The notes: generated by a model from the letters alone, not told the origin. A stretch of DNA of 16,527 bases from JAAYEB01 sp035306725 (GCA_035306725.1 DATGNN010000174.1:1-16527), one strand, 5' to 3'. Positions 1-7,163 are shown, counted from the stretch's first letter. Made by a program: numbers and translations.

Positions 1-32
1 GGTAATTCTGTATTCATCTGATATTATTTCTC

Positions 33-167
33 TAAAAAACAGTAAAATTGTATTAAATTTATCTGATTTTTTAAAAACAATTAAAATACGACTTGCCAAT
101 ACAGCACAAAAGTACGCATATTCATATCAGGTTATGCTGCCCATTAATTATGTTAAAAACAGTTACC
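33..167. repeat. Degenerate direct repeats upstream of the AraC-type regulator
   Basis: Three similar words beginning TAAAAACA(G/A)TTA occur at about 33-50 (with one extra A), 72-88 and 154-167. The first two are each preceded by ATCTGAT (16-22 and 61-67), so bases 16-88 look like two copies of a roughly 40-base degenerate unit. The whole leader is very AT-rich, so chance similarity is possible. Direct repeats are the usual operator form for AraC-family proteins, and the next gene encodes one, so autoregulation is an inference only. I see no gene and no convincing promoter in 1-283. Confidence 0.25.
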
Positions 168-283
168 AGGATTTTTTTGTTTTTTATCCGGTTATTAATT
201 GCATTCTGTCCTGAAAATATTCCTGGTTATAGTTTTGAATATTAAGCTGATTACAGATAAACCTACCAATCAGGAAAACGTAA

Positions 284-1816
284 ATGCTTAAAACCCCTTT
301 TACAATGTTATTTTCAGTATTAGTTTTACTTTTTTTTTCAAATACAGGTTTTTCAGAACAAAAAGTTCATGTATTACAAAAGCTGAATCTTACATCAAAG
401 AAAACTGAAGACAGTACAATACTAATTACATCAGATAGTGCTGTTTTTCTCTCCCCCCCTTTTAAAAGGGTTTTCTCCGGAAGAGATTTAAAAGTTGAAA
501 TAGAACCTCAATGCAAAGTTGATTCCTTAAAACTTACAGCTCTACATTCGGGTAAAATTACCGACTCACTTGGTACTTTTCATGCACCTCCCTATTGTGC
601 GACCTGGAAATATGATACCATACCCGACCAGGACCAGTTACACCTACAGTTCGGGTATGTTCTTTTTCATCCCTCTGGAAAAAAAATTATCTGTCCACCA
701 ATGCCGAACCGTTGGGTCATAGACAGGGACCAAAAAACAAGTCGTAAAAAATATCAAATTAAACAGATTTTAAATCCTGCAAAAATCGAAATTGACGGCC
801 AGCTTACTGAGTGGGAAAAAGTTCCCGGAATTTATATCGGCTCCAAAGGCATACTTAAGATGCAATGGACAAATTACCATTTTTTTGTAGGTGCGCATGT
901 TTTTGATACCACAATTAGTTATGCCGACTTTCTGGAATTACACTTCGACCTTAACCGGGAAAGAAAATCGTTTTCCGATATCAACCAAAGGAGTATCCGG
1001 TTTGGACCACAAACCCGCAGTACAACCTTTGCAATGAACCTTTCTGATTCCAGCTTTATGCCAGACGACAGCATAAACGTATTGTTGAATAATGAAATGA
1101 AGTGGAGAAGAAATATTGTAAAAGATGGGTACATTATTGAAGCATCTATACCGGTTACTCTTCTGTCTGAAATGGGATATTTGAACCCTAATTTTGGTTT
1201 CGATGTCAGCATTATGGATAATGATGAAAAAAACAAGTCGAAACATTATGTCAGCTGGTCGGGCTCTGCCATAGAATTTAACCGATATAATCCAAGTCAG
1301 TGGGGTACTGCAGTTTTAAAGCAGACTATGTTTCCTCTTAAACTCATATTGACGATTTCCGGGATGATTATTTTGGTAACAGGTTTGATATTGACTATAA
1401 TCATTTCAAAACACAACCTTCAGGCAAAAAAACGAGAATCCGCCCAAAAGAAAGAGTACTCTGAATTTTTTAAAACGATTCTGGATGCTGTTCAAAAAAG
1501 GATCACTGACCCCTCACTATCGCTCCAGAAGATTGCATCAATCCTCAAAACCAAACCGGATACAATTACAGACACTTTTCTCAAGGAGATGGAATGTAGA
1601 TTTGAACATTACATCAAATTCCAGAGAATTCAAAAAGCAAAAGAGATGCTGCGGTCTTCCGAAATGAGTTTTGAAGAGATTGCAGAAAAAGCAGGTTTTG
1701 AATCAGTAAAGATACTTAACAAATCGTTCGAATCCATTACTCATACAACACCGGAATTGTTCCGTGAAAGAATCCTTGAAGCCGCCAGGGAGGCAGAGGA
1801 GGATGAAGATGAATGA
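284..1816 (+). CDS. Membrane-spanning AraC-type regulator with CBM9-like extracytoplasmic domain
   Basis: A 510-residue protein that appears to be a one-piece transmembrane regulator. Residues 1-25 form a hydrophobic signal peptide or first membrane helix. About 45-148 look like a beta-rich, Ig-like region. About 163-347 resemble the CBM9-like sugar-binding family, entered by KIEIDGQLTEW and closed by the SQWGTA segment. A strong membrane helix spans 351-375, followed by a basic stretch. Residues 397-496 are an AraC/XylS DNA-binding domain: first helix-turn-helix at 413-436, linker helix with the HYIKFQRIQKAKEML pattern at 442-456, second at 462-485 ending in TPELFRER. Topology puts the sugar-binding part outside and the DNA-binding part in the cytoplasm. 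The start at 284 has AGGAAAA at 272-278. The C-terminus is an acidic tail. The ligand and targets are unknown; no polysaccharide-degrading genes are adjacent. Confidence 0.8.
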   Translation: MLKTPFTMLFSVLVLLFFSNTGFSEQKVHVLQKLNLTSKKTEDSTILITSDSAVFLSPPFKRVFSGRDLKVEIEPQCKVDSLKLTALHSGKITDSLGTFHAPPYCATWKYDTIPDQDQLHLQFGYVLFHPSGKKIICPPMPNRWVIDRDQKTSRKKYQIKQILNPAKIEIDGQLTEWEKVPGIYIGSKGILKMQWTNYHFFVGAHVFDTTISYADFLELHFDLNRERKSFSDINQRSIRFGPQTRSTTFAMNLSDSSFMPDDSINVLLNNEMKWRRNIVKDGYIIEASIPVTLLSEMGYLNPNFGFDVSIMDNDEKNKSKHYVSWSGSAIEFNRYNPSQWGTAVLKQTMFPLKLILTISGMIILVTGLILTIIISKHNLQAKKRESAQKKEYSEFFKTILDAVQKRITDPSLSLQKIASILKTKPDTITDTFLKEMECRFEHYIKFQRIQKAKEMLRSSEMSFEEIAEKAGFESVKILNKSFESITHTTPELFRERILEAAREAEEDEDE

Positions 1817-1824
1817 TAAATACC

Positions 1825-1840
1825 AGGTGTACCAGCACCT
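1825..1840 (+). other. Short hairpin after the regulator gene
   Basis: AGGTG (1825-1829) pairs with CACCT (1836-1840) around a six-base loop, nine bases after the upstream stop codon. There is no T-tract after it, so it is a poor terminator candidate and may be chance. Confidence 0.2.
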
Positions 1841-2000
1841 TTGCGAATAAATACTGTTAACCTTACCATTCATTCCAAATAAAAAACAGATTTAAGTAAA
1901 AGTGAAGAATTTTCTACTCCGCATAAGTGTGAAATCTTATTTTGCTTAAAGAAATAACTGGCATTTCATAATAAAATATACAACCTTAAAAGGAAAACCA

Positions 2001-2357
2001 ATGTACAGAAAACTCTTCTATTTCAGCACCAATCTCGGTATTCTGGGAAGGTTGGCTTCTGTTGCAAGCAAGGGCATGATGAGCAAAATTAATGAATCCG
2101 ACAAAGTTTTCTTGGTTGACAGCAATTGTGACTCATGCGGAATCTGCAGTAAAGTTTGTCCGGTTGGAAATATAAAAATTATTGATGGGAAGCCACAATG
2201 GCAGCATAGATGTGAATCCTGCCTTGCCTGTTTTCACTGGTGCCCGAAGGCATCTATTCAGATAGGTAAAAAAACTGCATCAAGAAACAGGTATCATCAC
2301 CCAAAAATCACACTTGAAGATATCGTGCCACAAACAAAAACTGAATTGGTAAAATAG
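2001..2357 (+). CDS. Small 2x[4Fe-4S] ferredoxin, similar to the C-terminal module of EFR1-type proteins
   Basis: A 118-residue electron-transfer protein. Two full CxxCxxCxxxCP motifs bind two [4Fe-4S] clusters: Cys43, 46, 49, 53 and Cys71, 74, 77, 81. The layout around them (NIKI, then KPQWQHRCESCLACFHWCP, then a tail with RYHHPKI) is what I recall from the ferredoxin half of EFR1-type proteins, which normally carry a flavodoxin-like domain in front. Here the 42 residues before the first cysteine are too few for a flavodoxin domain, and I see no remnant of one in 1817-2000. AAAAGGAAAA at 1988-1997 supports the start, so this is a free-standing gene rather than a fragment. It stands alone, with a convergent gene downstream, so the redox partner is unknown. 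Confidence 0.85.
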   Translation: MYRKLFYFSTNLGILGRLASVASKGMMSKINESDKVFLVDSNCDSCGICSKVCPVGNIKIIDGKPQWQHRCESCLACFHWCPKASIQIGKKTASRNRYHHPKITLEDIVPQTKTELVK

Positions 2358-2380
2358 TTTCAACCTGAAGAATAAGATTA

Positions 2381-2418
2381 ATTGAATAACAACCTGCGTG
2401 GGCTATCTGTTATTTAAT
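2381..2418. terminator. Possible bidirectional terminator between convergent genes
   Basis: ATTGAATAACA (2381-2391) and TGTTATTTAAT (2408-2418) are complementary over 11 positions with one G-T pair, around a 16-base loop. The right arm overlaps the stop codon of the minus-strand lipoprotein gene. It sits in the 52-base gap between convergent genes, where a shared terminator is expected. The stem is AT-rich and lacks a clear T-tract on either side, so this is a weak call. Confidence 0.3.
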
Positions 2419-3210
2419 TTCTGAAAGGTATTTTTTTGATCTTTGTGCATATTCACTGGATGGATAACGATCGATCAATTCCTGTAATGCTTTCCTGGCT
2501 TTTTGTGGTTGATTCATTTTCAGATATGACAATCCTATTTTAAACTGAGCATCATCACTTTTCGAAGACTTATTGAACGAAAAAATCCGGTTGAAAGATG
2601 CTATTGCAGCAGAAAAATCCCCTTTGGAATAGTAGCTTTCACCAATCCAGAAATTTGAATTGTCGGCGTATTTACCCGATGGATACTGATTTAAGAGGTC
2701 AGCAAAAATTTCAATCGCTCTGTCGTAATTTCCTCTATTAAAAACTCTGAGACCATTTTGATATATTTCATATTCGGGGGAAGTTATTAAAGAAGCAGCT
2801 GATGCGGGTGAAAAGGTAGCTGTTTTTGAAGGTCCTTTTTTATTTTTAGCATTACTTCGAACACTGTTTCCTTCAAGCGTTTTAACGAAAGCATGAAGAT
2901 CTTTATAGGCTTCAATCAATAATGAAATCCTGTTTTCAAGCTCCTCAATTTTTGCAGATGAAATATTTGAAACCTCTTCTGAAAGGACGATCATTCTGTT
3001 TTCCAATTCAGTCACTTTAGCAGATAACAGATCTACTTCCAGTTTTGCCTCCTGAGCAAGCTTCAGTGCCTCATCGGTACTCTCTTTAACTGCTACCACA
3101 TCAATTTGAGGTAAAATTATATCATCTTCCATATGCCGAATAGAACCGGCACATCCGATAAATAGAAAATTTGCACAAAAAAGATACAGGTACTTTTGAT
3201 ATTTATTCAT
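2410..3210 (-). CDS. YbgF/CpoB-like coiled-coil and TPR outer-membrane lipoprotein
   Basis: A 266-residue envelope protein of the YbgF/CpoB (tol-pal-associated) type, whose relatives coordinate outer-membrane constriction and peptidoglycan synthesis at division. A hydrophobic signal ends in LFIGC, making Cys20 the likely lipidated residue. About 45-115 is a heptad-rich coiled coil. A Ser/Lys/Ala linker covers 115-145. Residues 147-254 carry three TPR-type repeats, seen in AIEIFADLLNQYPSGKYAD, the FWIGESYYSKGDFSAAI segment and the closing ELIDRYPSSEYAQRSKKYL. I start it at 3210 rather than at the longer reading from 3324. This start gives a clean lipoprotein signal, has GGGA about nine bases upstream, and lies just after a near-consensus promoter that the longer reading would cover. 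No tol or pal genes are in the window. CpoB of E. coli is not a lipoprotein, so equivalence is not certain. Confidence 0.8.
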   Translation of the reverse strand: MNKYQKYLYLFCANFLFIGCAGSIRHMEDDIILPQIDVVAVKESTDEALKLAQEAKLEVDLLSAKVTELENRMIVLSEEVSNISSAKIEELENRISLLIEAYKDLHAFVKTLEGNSVRSNAKNKKGPSKTATFSPASAASLITSPEYEIYQNGLRVFNRGNYDRAIEIFADLLNQYPSGKYADNSNFWIGESYYSKGDFSAAIASFNRIFSFNKSSKSDDAQFKIGLSYLKMNQPQKARKALQELIDRYPSSEYAQRSKKYLSEIK

Positions 3211-3243
3211 AACCAATTCCCAAAAACAACTCTGTTTGAAGTT

Positions 3244-3272
3244 ATTATACATTGAAAGGACTATATGGTCAA
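3244..3272 (-). promoter_or_regulatory. Sigma70-type promoter of the CpoB-like gene
   Basis: On the minus strand a -35 of TTGACC (3272-3267) and a perfect -10 of TATAAT (3249-3244) are separated by 17 bases. Transcription would begin near 3237, about 27 bases before the start codon at 3210. This is the best promoter match in the window. Confidence 0.65.
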
Positions 3273-3286
3273 CTTCACATATTTTT

Positions 3287-3316
3287 TTTACAAGCTTTAC
3301 CATGTTGCTGTATATT
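3287..3316 (+). promoter_or_regulatory. Sigma70-type promoter of the FGE-like/SGNH lipoprotein gene
   Basis: TTTACA (3287-3292), 18-base spacer, TATATT (3311-3316). The predicted start near 3323 lies about 40 bases before the ATG at 3363. It is back to back with the minus-strand promoter at 3244-3272, the two -35 boxes being 14 bases apart. Confidence 0.5.
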
Positions 3317-3362
3317 AAACCCATTGTTATTTTTCTGCATAACCATTAATGGATCAAAAACA

Positions 3363-6300
3363 ATGAAACTATTCTGTAAAATTCATATTTCAGCACTGTT
3401 GTTCTTTGCTGTATTTTTTCATTTAACATGCATTTACGACCCGCAAAGAGAACCTGAAAATTCAATAAGTATCCAACTCTTTGTAGATGGAAACGGTTCT
3501 GTTAAAGGTTTACCTTCAGATACCACACTTGCAGTTAACAGCACTGTTTCAATTACTGCAATTGCAGACAGCGGTAATATGTTCATTGGTTGGGATATGG
3601 GGAAATTATTAACAGATAACCCTCTTGAGATGAAATTTTCACGGAATGTGGTTATAACAGCCCGTTTTGCTCCAAAACCTCAAGATCTGGTTTTTATTGA
3701 ATCCAAAAACAGACTCTTCAATATGGGATCGTCTGATCCATCAGCACAGGAAACAGAAATCCCCGTTCACCCTGTTAAATTTACTTATAACTTTTTTATC
3801 GGGGCCCATGAAGTAACACAGAAAGAATTTAAGTCAACCGTTTCCCATCTGGCACCAGCTTATGCCCAGACAGACCAGGGTGACAACTATCCTGTAACCA
3901 ACATTACATGGTATGATGCAGTGTTGTACTGCAATGAACTAAGTAAAAAGCATGGATATGATACTGTTTACTCTTACTCTTCAGCATGCCTTACAGAAGG
4001 CGAATGCTCGTTTATACTTGAAAATCTGGCAATTCATTACGATCGTTTTGGTTATCGCCTTCCAACAGAAGCCGAATGGGAGTATGCGTGCAGAGCAGGA
4101 TCAGATAATCAATATTACTGGAGCAATAACAATGATACAGCCATCATAAACCAATACGCATGGTATTCTCTTAATTCAGACGAAAAAGCTCACCCTGTTG
4201 GCCAGAAAAAACCAAACTCATTTCTTCTCCATGATATGTGTGGTAATGCAGCAGAGTGGGTTAATGACTGGCTCGACAAATATCCAGACACCCTGCTGCA
4301 CGACCCTGTCGGACCGACTCATCTGAACTGGGAACAGTTTGAATCCTCTTACGAACGCCCTGTTCGCGGCGGTTCCTGGCGCCTTAACCGATTTTACTTA
4401 CGATCAAGTACAAGAAAAGGGCCATATGAAACAAATGCATTTAATCGTCACATTGATATCGGTTTTAGAGTTGCGATGGGTGTTTTTAAGGCCACATCTT
4501 TCAAACCGTCAGTTTCCAAACCGGATTCAATTGAGTTTAAACTACATGTAAACAAAAAAGATATTATTGACTTTATTGGAACAGAAAAAATCAAAATAGC
4601 ATTTGTTTCCTCGCATAACCGAATCAGACAACTCAACACAATCGATTTTACAGAAAGCGGTATTGAAATTCAAAGCTGCGGTAATGATGAATCGGTTTAC
4701 TCACCGATGATCTCTCCTGATGGGAATTTTATCGCATACAGCTCAAAAGGTGAAGGCTTTTCGGGTAATGGTACTACTACCATTCGGTTTTTCGAAAACA
4801 GTGATTCTTCTTCAAGTAATATTGATAATGCATTTATTCCACGCTGGTGGGTATCTCCTGAAACCCCTGATACATTTCTGATATACAGTAATGGTGCATC
4901 TTTGAATGATAAAAATAAATGGTATACCGAAAAAACTTTTCGCCACAAGATAAGTAATGGCAAACCAGTTGGATCTGCAGAAATACTTACATCTAGCGGT
5001 TCTTATCATGGGGGGCTCAGTACCGACGGGCGTTTCCTTGCAACAGCATACCCTACAGCCAGAATGATAGATCTGGCAATCAACGATACCAATATTTTTA
5101 TCTTTACACCACCTTTTAATGGAAGAGATGATGTACCACAAATCTGTAATCTTTCTATTTCACCTTCACAGTATAACACTGATGAAATCATGTTTGTCGA
5201 TTTCGGATATCCAAAAGTCAGTTCACTTCTTGGAAGATCATACGATTTCCATTCTGTAATATTTATATGTAATACAAGTCTTTTTAGTTATGATATGGTT
5301 TCCAGATGGTATATATGTCCTGAGAGTTATTTACAGTGGGATGGAGTTGAATGGTCCAATTATCCGGATTTTGCAATTGCAGTGGCAAAAACAACTGATT
5401 TTACAAAAGATGCAGTTTTCATAATCAACTGCAGCGATTCATCTTATCTGAAAATAGGTGAAGGAACAAATCTTCAGGAAGTCAGCCTATGGATAGATCC
5501 ATTAGAAATTTCTGAAGGTGAAGATCCTTACAAGGCATTTGGAAAGTATGATATTCCGGTACAAACTTTTGGTCAGGACTACCAGGCCAAGAAACTGCGG
5601 TTATTCTGGAAACACCGTGAGGATATTGAATGTGCTGTTGTGGGCAGCTCTCCTGCTTATTTCGGCTTTGACCCCTCGTGCATCTCCTTGCCTGCACTAA
5701 ACATGGCTCATTGTGGTGCAAATGTAACTACAGCAATGGTTATAGCGAAAAACTATGTTCTTGAACATGCTACAAAATTGAAGGTACTGATTCTGGAACT
5801 TATTACATTTGCATTTAATAGTGATGGGTACAAATCTGTGCCACACCTTACAGGCCTGAAGGAAAGTCAGGGATATATTCTTGATCATAAGCACGATTTT
5901 TACAAAAATGGTATTCCAGAAATAATAAAACAAAAAGCAGAAAATTTCGGTCCAAAGCAATGGATCGGTCTTGATTCTACGGGATTTTATTTTGACAAAT
6001 ATGATGGAACAGGCTGGGGAGAACCCCGTATCGACAGAGGCGATTTCAATCTGGGTGATTCGATTGTCCAATATAACCTTTCATTATTCAAGGAAGTTGT
6101 TGATATTGCTACAGCAAGGGATATATTCGTTATTACAGTCAATTTCCCTCAGAATCCAGGTTACAAAGACACAGAAATGATTGGCCTTTTAGGTCCCAGT
6201 CACCAGACATACAACCAGATTGCAGCTATTATGGACTCTATACAAAGCAGCAATGACAATTTTTATTTTTATGATGCAGCAAACGGCGGCAATCATGATT

Positions 6301-6407
6301 ATACTGATGATGAAGCAATGGATAGAAACCACCTTAATCATAAAGGCGGCAGAAAAATCGCTTCCAGAGTTGACAGTATTATTCATGAAATTCTTATAGA
6401 ACCTTAA
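3363..6407 (+). CDS. Secreted FGE-like / beta-propeller / SGNH-like protein, Fibrobacter paralogous family type (TIGR02171-like)
   Basis: A 1014-residue exported protein. A hydrophobic signal ends at Cys23 (HLTC, an imperfect lipobox). About 33-104 match a divergent InlB B-repeat (VDGNGSV, GWDMG, VVITARFAP). About 108-373 are a formylglycine-generating-enzyme/SUMF1-type fold, shown by RLPTEAEWEYACRAG, GNAAEWVNDW, RGGSW and GFRVA. About 408-700 contain propeller-like strands with SPDGNFIAYSS and STDGRFLA. About 750-1014 resemble an SGNH hydrolase, with Gly-Ser-Ser at 761-763 and Asp987-x-x-His990 at the end. I recognise the layout as a Fibrobacter succinogenes paralogous family of unknown function. 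The FGE-like part has no cysteine after RGGSW (336-373), where oxidase-active FGEs carry their cysteine pair, so formylglycine formation is unlikely. The start at 3363 gives the signal sequence and lies after the promoter; a longer reading from 3252 does not. Confidence 0.8.
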   Translation: MKLFCKIHISALLFFAVFFHLTCIYDPQREPENSISIQLFVDGNGSVKGLPSDTTLAVNSTVSITAIADSGNMFIGWDMGKLLTDNPLEMKFSRNVVITARFAPKPQDLVFIESKNRLFNMGSSDPSAQETEIPVHPVKFTYNFFIGAHEVTQKEFKSTVSHLAPAYAQTDQGDNYPVTNITWYDAVLYCNELSKKHGYDTVYSYSSACLTEGECSFILENLAIHYDRFGYRLPTEAEWEYACRAGSDNQYYWSNNNDTAIINQYAWYSLNSDEKAHPVGQKKPNSFLLHDMCGNAAEWVNDWLDKYPDTLLHDPVGPTHLNWEQFESSYERPVRGGSWRLNRFYLRSSTRKGPYETNAFNRHIDIGFRVAMGVFKATSFKPSVSKPDSIEFKLHVNKKDIIDFIGTEKIKIAFVSSHNRIRQLNTIDFTESGIEIQSCGNDESVYSPMISPDGNFIAYSSKGEGFSGNGTTTIRFFENSDSSSSNIDNAFIPRWWVSPETPDTFLIYSNGASLNDKNKWYTEKTFRHKISNGKPVGSAEILTSSGSYHGGLSTDGRFLATAYPTARMIDLAINDTNIFIFTPPFNGRDDVPQICNLSISPSQYNTDEIMFVDFGYPKVSSLLGRSYDFHSVIFICNTSLFSYDMVSRWYICPESYLQWDGVEWSNYPDFAIAVAKTTDFTKDAVFIINCSDSSYLKIGEGTNLQEVSLWIDPLEISEGEDPYKAFGKYDIPVQTFGQDYQAKKLRLFWKHREDIECAVVGSSPAYFGFDPSCISLPALNMAHCGANVTTAMVIAKNYVLEHATKLKVLILELITFAFNSDGYKSVPHLTGLKESQGYILDHKHDFYKNGIPEIIKQKAENFGPKQWIGLDSTGFYFDKYDGTGWGEPRIDRGDFNLGDSIVQYNLSLFKEVVDIATARDIFVITVNFPQNPGYKDTEMIGLLGPSHQTYNQIAAIMDSIQSSNDNFYFYDAANGGNHDYTDDEAMDRNHLNHKGGRKIASRVDSIIHEILIEP

Positions 6408-6670
6408 ATACCCTAAATAGACTGAATCTGCATCGATATCGGTATCGTTTCTTCCATAAACGTCAGTTATCAAGCTGTCCTTACAAATTCGAAATATTAA
6501 TCCAGAAAATGATACAGAACCAAAGAAATCTGGAGATAAGGGAAAAACAACCAAATAAAAATCAGTTGTTCTTCCCGGTCGGTACCGTTGTACTAATCGT
6601 TACTGTTTAAGTCTTTAACTTGTTCAGTAATCATGTTGTTATTCAACTGAAAATTTCATTTTTTATCCAT

Positions 6671-6714
6671 CCGGAGCTCTTTTTTGATCAATTTTGATGA
6701 AAAAACAGATCCGG
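6671..6714. repeat. 44-base imperfect palindrome
   Basis: The left arm 6671-6691 and right arm 6694-6714 are complementary at 18 of 21 positions around a two-base TT centre. Outer ends are CCGGA and TCCGG, the core is TTTTTT...AAAAAA, and the inner arms are ATCAA and TTGAT. The T-run is in the left arm rather than after the stem, so it is not a standard terminator. A cruciform, an RNA hairpin or a mobile-element relic are all possible. Confidence 0.6.
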
Positions 6715-6734
6715 TTCTTAAGCTTTATTGAGGT

Positions 6735-6761
6735 GCAGTTTCACTGCTGAGAAACTCAGCA
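6735..6761. repeat. Two overlapping, mutually exclusive hairpins
   Basis: GCAGT (6735-6739) pairs with ACTGC (6743-6747), and TGCTGAG (6745-6751) pairs with CTCAGCA (6755-6761), each around a three-base loop. They share bases 6745-6747, so only one can form at a time. No coding region directly follows, so a switch role is unsupported. Confidence 0.45.
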
Positions 6762-6764
6762 TAC

Positions 6765-6813
6765 GGAATCGTTACGATTGGGATCAACTTCTGACCTGAA
6801 TAGTAACGATTCC
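6765..6813. repeat. Perfect 11-base inverted repeat
   Basis: GGAATCGTTAC (6765-6775) and GTAACGATTCC (6803-6813) are perfect inverted copies separated by 27 bases. The arms share the ATCGTTAC word seen elsewhere in this intergenic region (ATCGTTAC also at 6596-6603). No target-site duplication is evident outside the arms. Confidence 0.65.
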
Positions 6814-6821
6814 TTCACGCG

Positions 6822-6836
6822 ATCTGCTTCGCGGAT
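6822..6836. repeat. Small GC-containing hairpin
   Basis: ATCTGC (6822-6827) and GCGGAT (6831-6836) form a six-pair stem with one G-T pair around a TTC loop. It directly follows the 6765-6813 inverted repeat. Confidence 0.35.
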
Positions 6837-6925
6837 ATTGATATTAAGAATCCAGAACGCTTAATATGCAGGTATAGGATAACGAACGATTACGACAACG
6901 ACAACAACGATTGTAGTTTTTTTTT

Positions 6926-6950
6926 AATTCACCATTCATAATTCACCATT
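6926..6950. repeat. Short tandem repeat AATTCACCATTCAT
   Basis: A 14-base unit at 6926-6939 is followed directly by a partial second copy at 6940-6950, after a run of nine T. I recall similar AATTCACCATT tracts in intergenic repeat DNA of various bacteria; that comparison is from memory and unverified. Confidence 0.5.
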
Positions 6951-6982
6951 TTCTTATGACCTTCACAGCCATAAAAACCTTT

Positions 6983-7005
6983 CTGCGATAGTGCCGCTCT
7001 CGCAG
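6983..7005. repeat. Hairpin CTGCGA / TCGCAG
   Basis: CTGCGA (6983-6988) and TCGCAG (7000-7005) are perfect complements around an 11-base loop, about 160 bases before the lptFG start. It lies upstream of the predicted promoter at 7054-7082, so it is not part of that transcript's leader. Confidence 0.35.
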
Positions 7006-7053
7006 CTCATAGTAAATTAATCGTCTCCATTCAGGTCTGATTTATATGATATC

Positions 7054-7082
7054 TTGAAACAGCAAAGAAAAGGACGTATATT
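7054..7082 (+). promoter_or_regulatory. Sigma70-type promoter of the lptFG-regulator-cyclase operon
   Basis: TTGAAA (7054-7059), 17-base spacer, TATATT (7077-7082). Transcription would start near 7089, leaving a leader of about 75 bases before the ATG at 7164. The leader shows no clear Shine-Dalgarno sequence. Confidence 0.5.
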
Positions 7083-7163
7083 CCTATACAGGGATTTTAG
7101 ATTCGTGAACACTTCGCTATCGGATAAGTTCCCCCAAAGAATTAATTCAGCCAATACAAAATT

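Larger units (their letters stand above)
6408..7163. other. 756-base intergenic region rich in inverted repeats and ACGAT-type words
   Basis: No reading frame here looks like a gene. The stretch is unlike the coding DNA around it: it repeatedly uses words such as TATCG, ATCGTTAC, ACGATT and ACGAC (6430-6450, 6576-6606, 6764-6813, 6890-6916). It also carries a 44-base imperfect palindrome at 6671-6714, overlapping hairpins at 6735-6761, an 11-base inverted repeat at 6765-6813, hairpins at 6822-6836 and 6983-7005, and a short tandem repeat at 6926-6950. The last part (7054-7163) holds the promoter and leader of the lptFG operon. I do not recognise a known RNA family or mobile element. It may be degenerate intergenic repeat DNA. 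Confidence 0.6.

Noticed and set aside
119..1816. A hybrid two-component sensor reading of the first gene
   Set aside because: No histidine kinase or receiver motifs are present; the cytoplasmic part is an AraC-type DNA-binding domain only.
3211..3324. 38-residue N-terminal extension of the CpoB-like lipoprotein
   Set aside because: It would bury the lipoprotein signal inside the protein and cover the near-consensus minus-strand promoter at 3244-3272.
3252..3362. 37-residue N-terminal extension of the FGE-like/SGNH protein
   Set aside because: It would place residues before the clear signal peptide and covers the plus-strand promoter; the start at 3363 fits better.
3690..4480. Active formylglycine-generating enzyme (sulfatase activation)
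   Set aside because: The fold landmarks are there, but the cysteines needed for the oxidase are missing and no sulfatase is nearby.
5697..6071. 124-codon minus-strand frame inside the large secreted-protein gene
   Set aside because: It lies entirely within a well-supported gene and has no recognisable motif or start signals; a shadow frame.
6408..7163. Transfer RNA, CRISPR array or insertion sequence in the long intergenic region
   Set aside because: No cloverleaf, no regularly spaced identical repeats and no transposase frame could be found.
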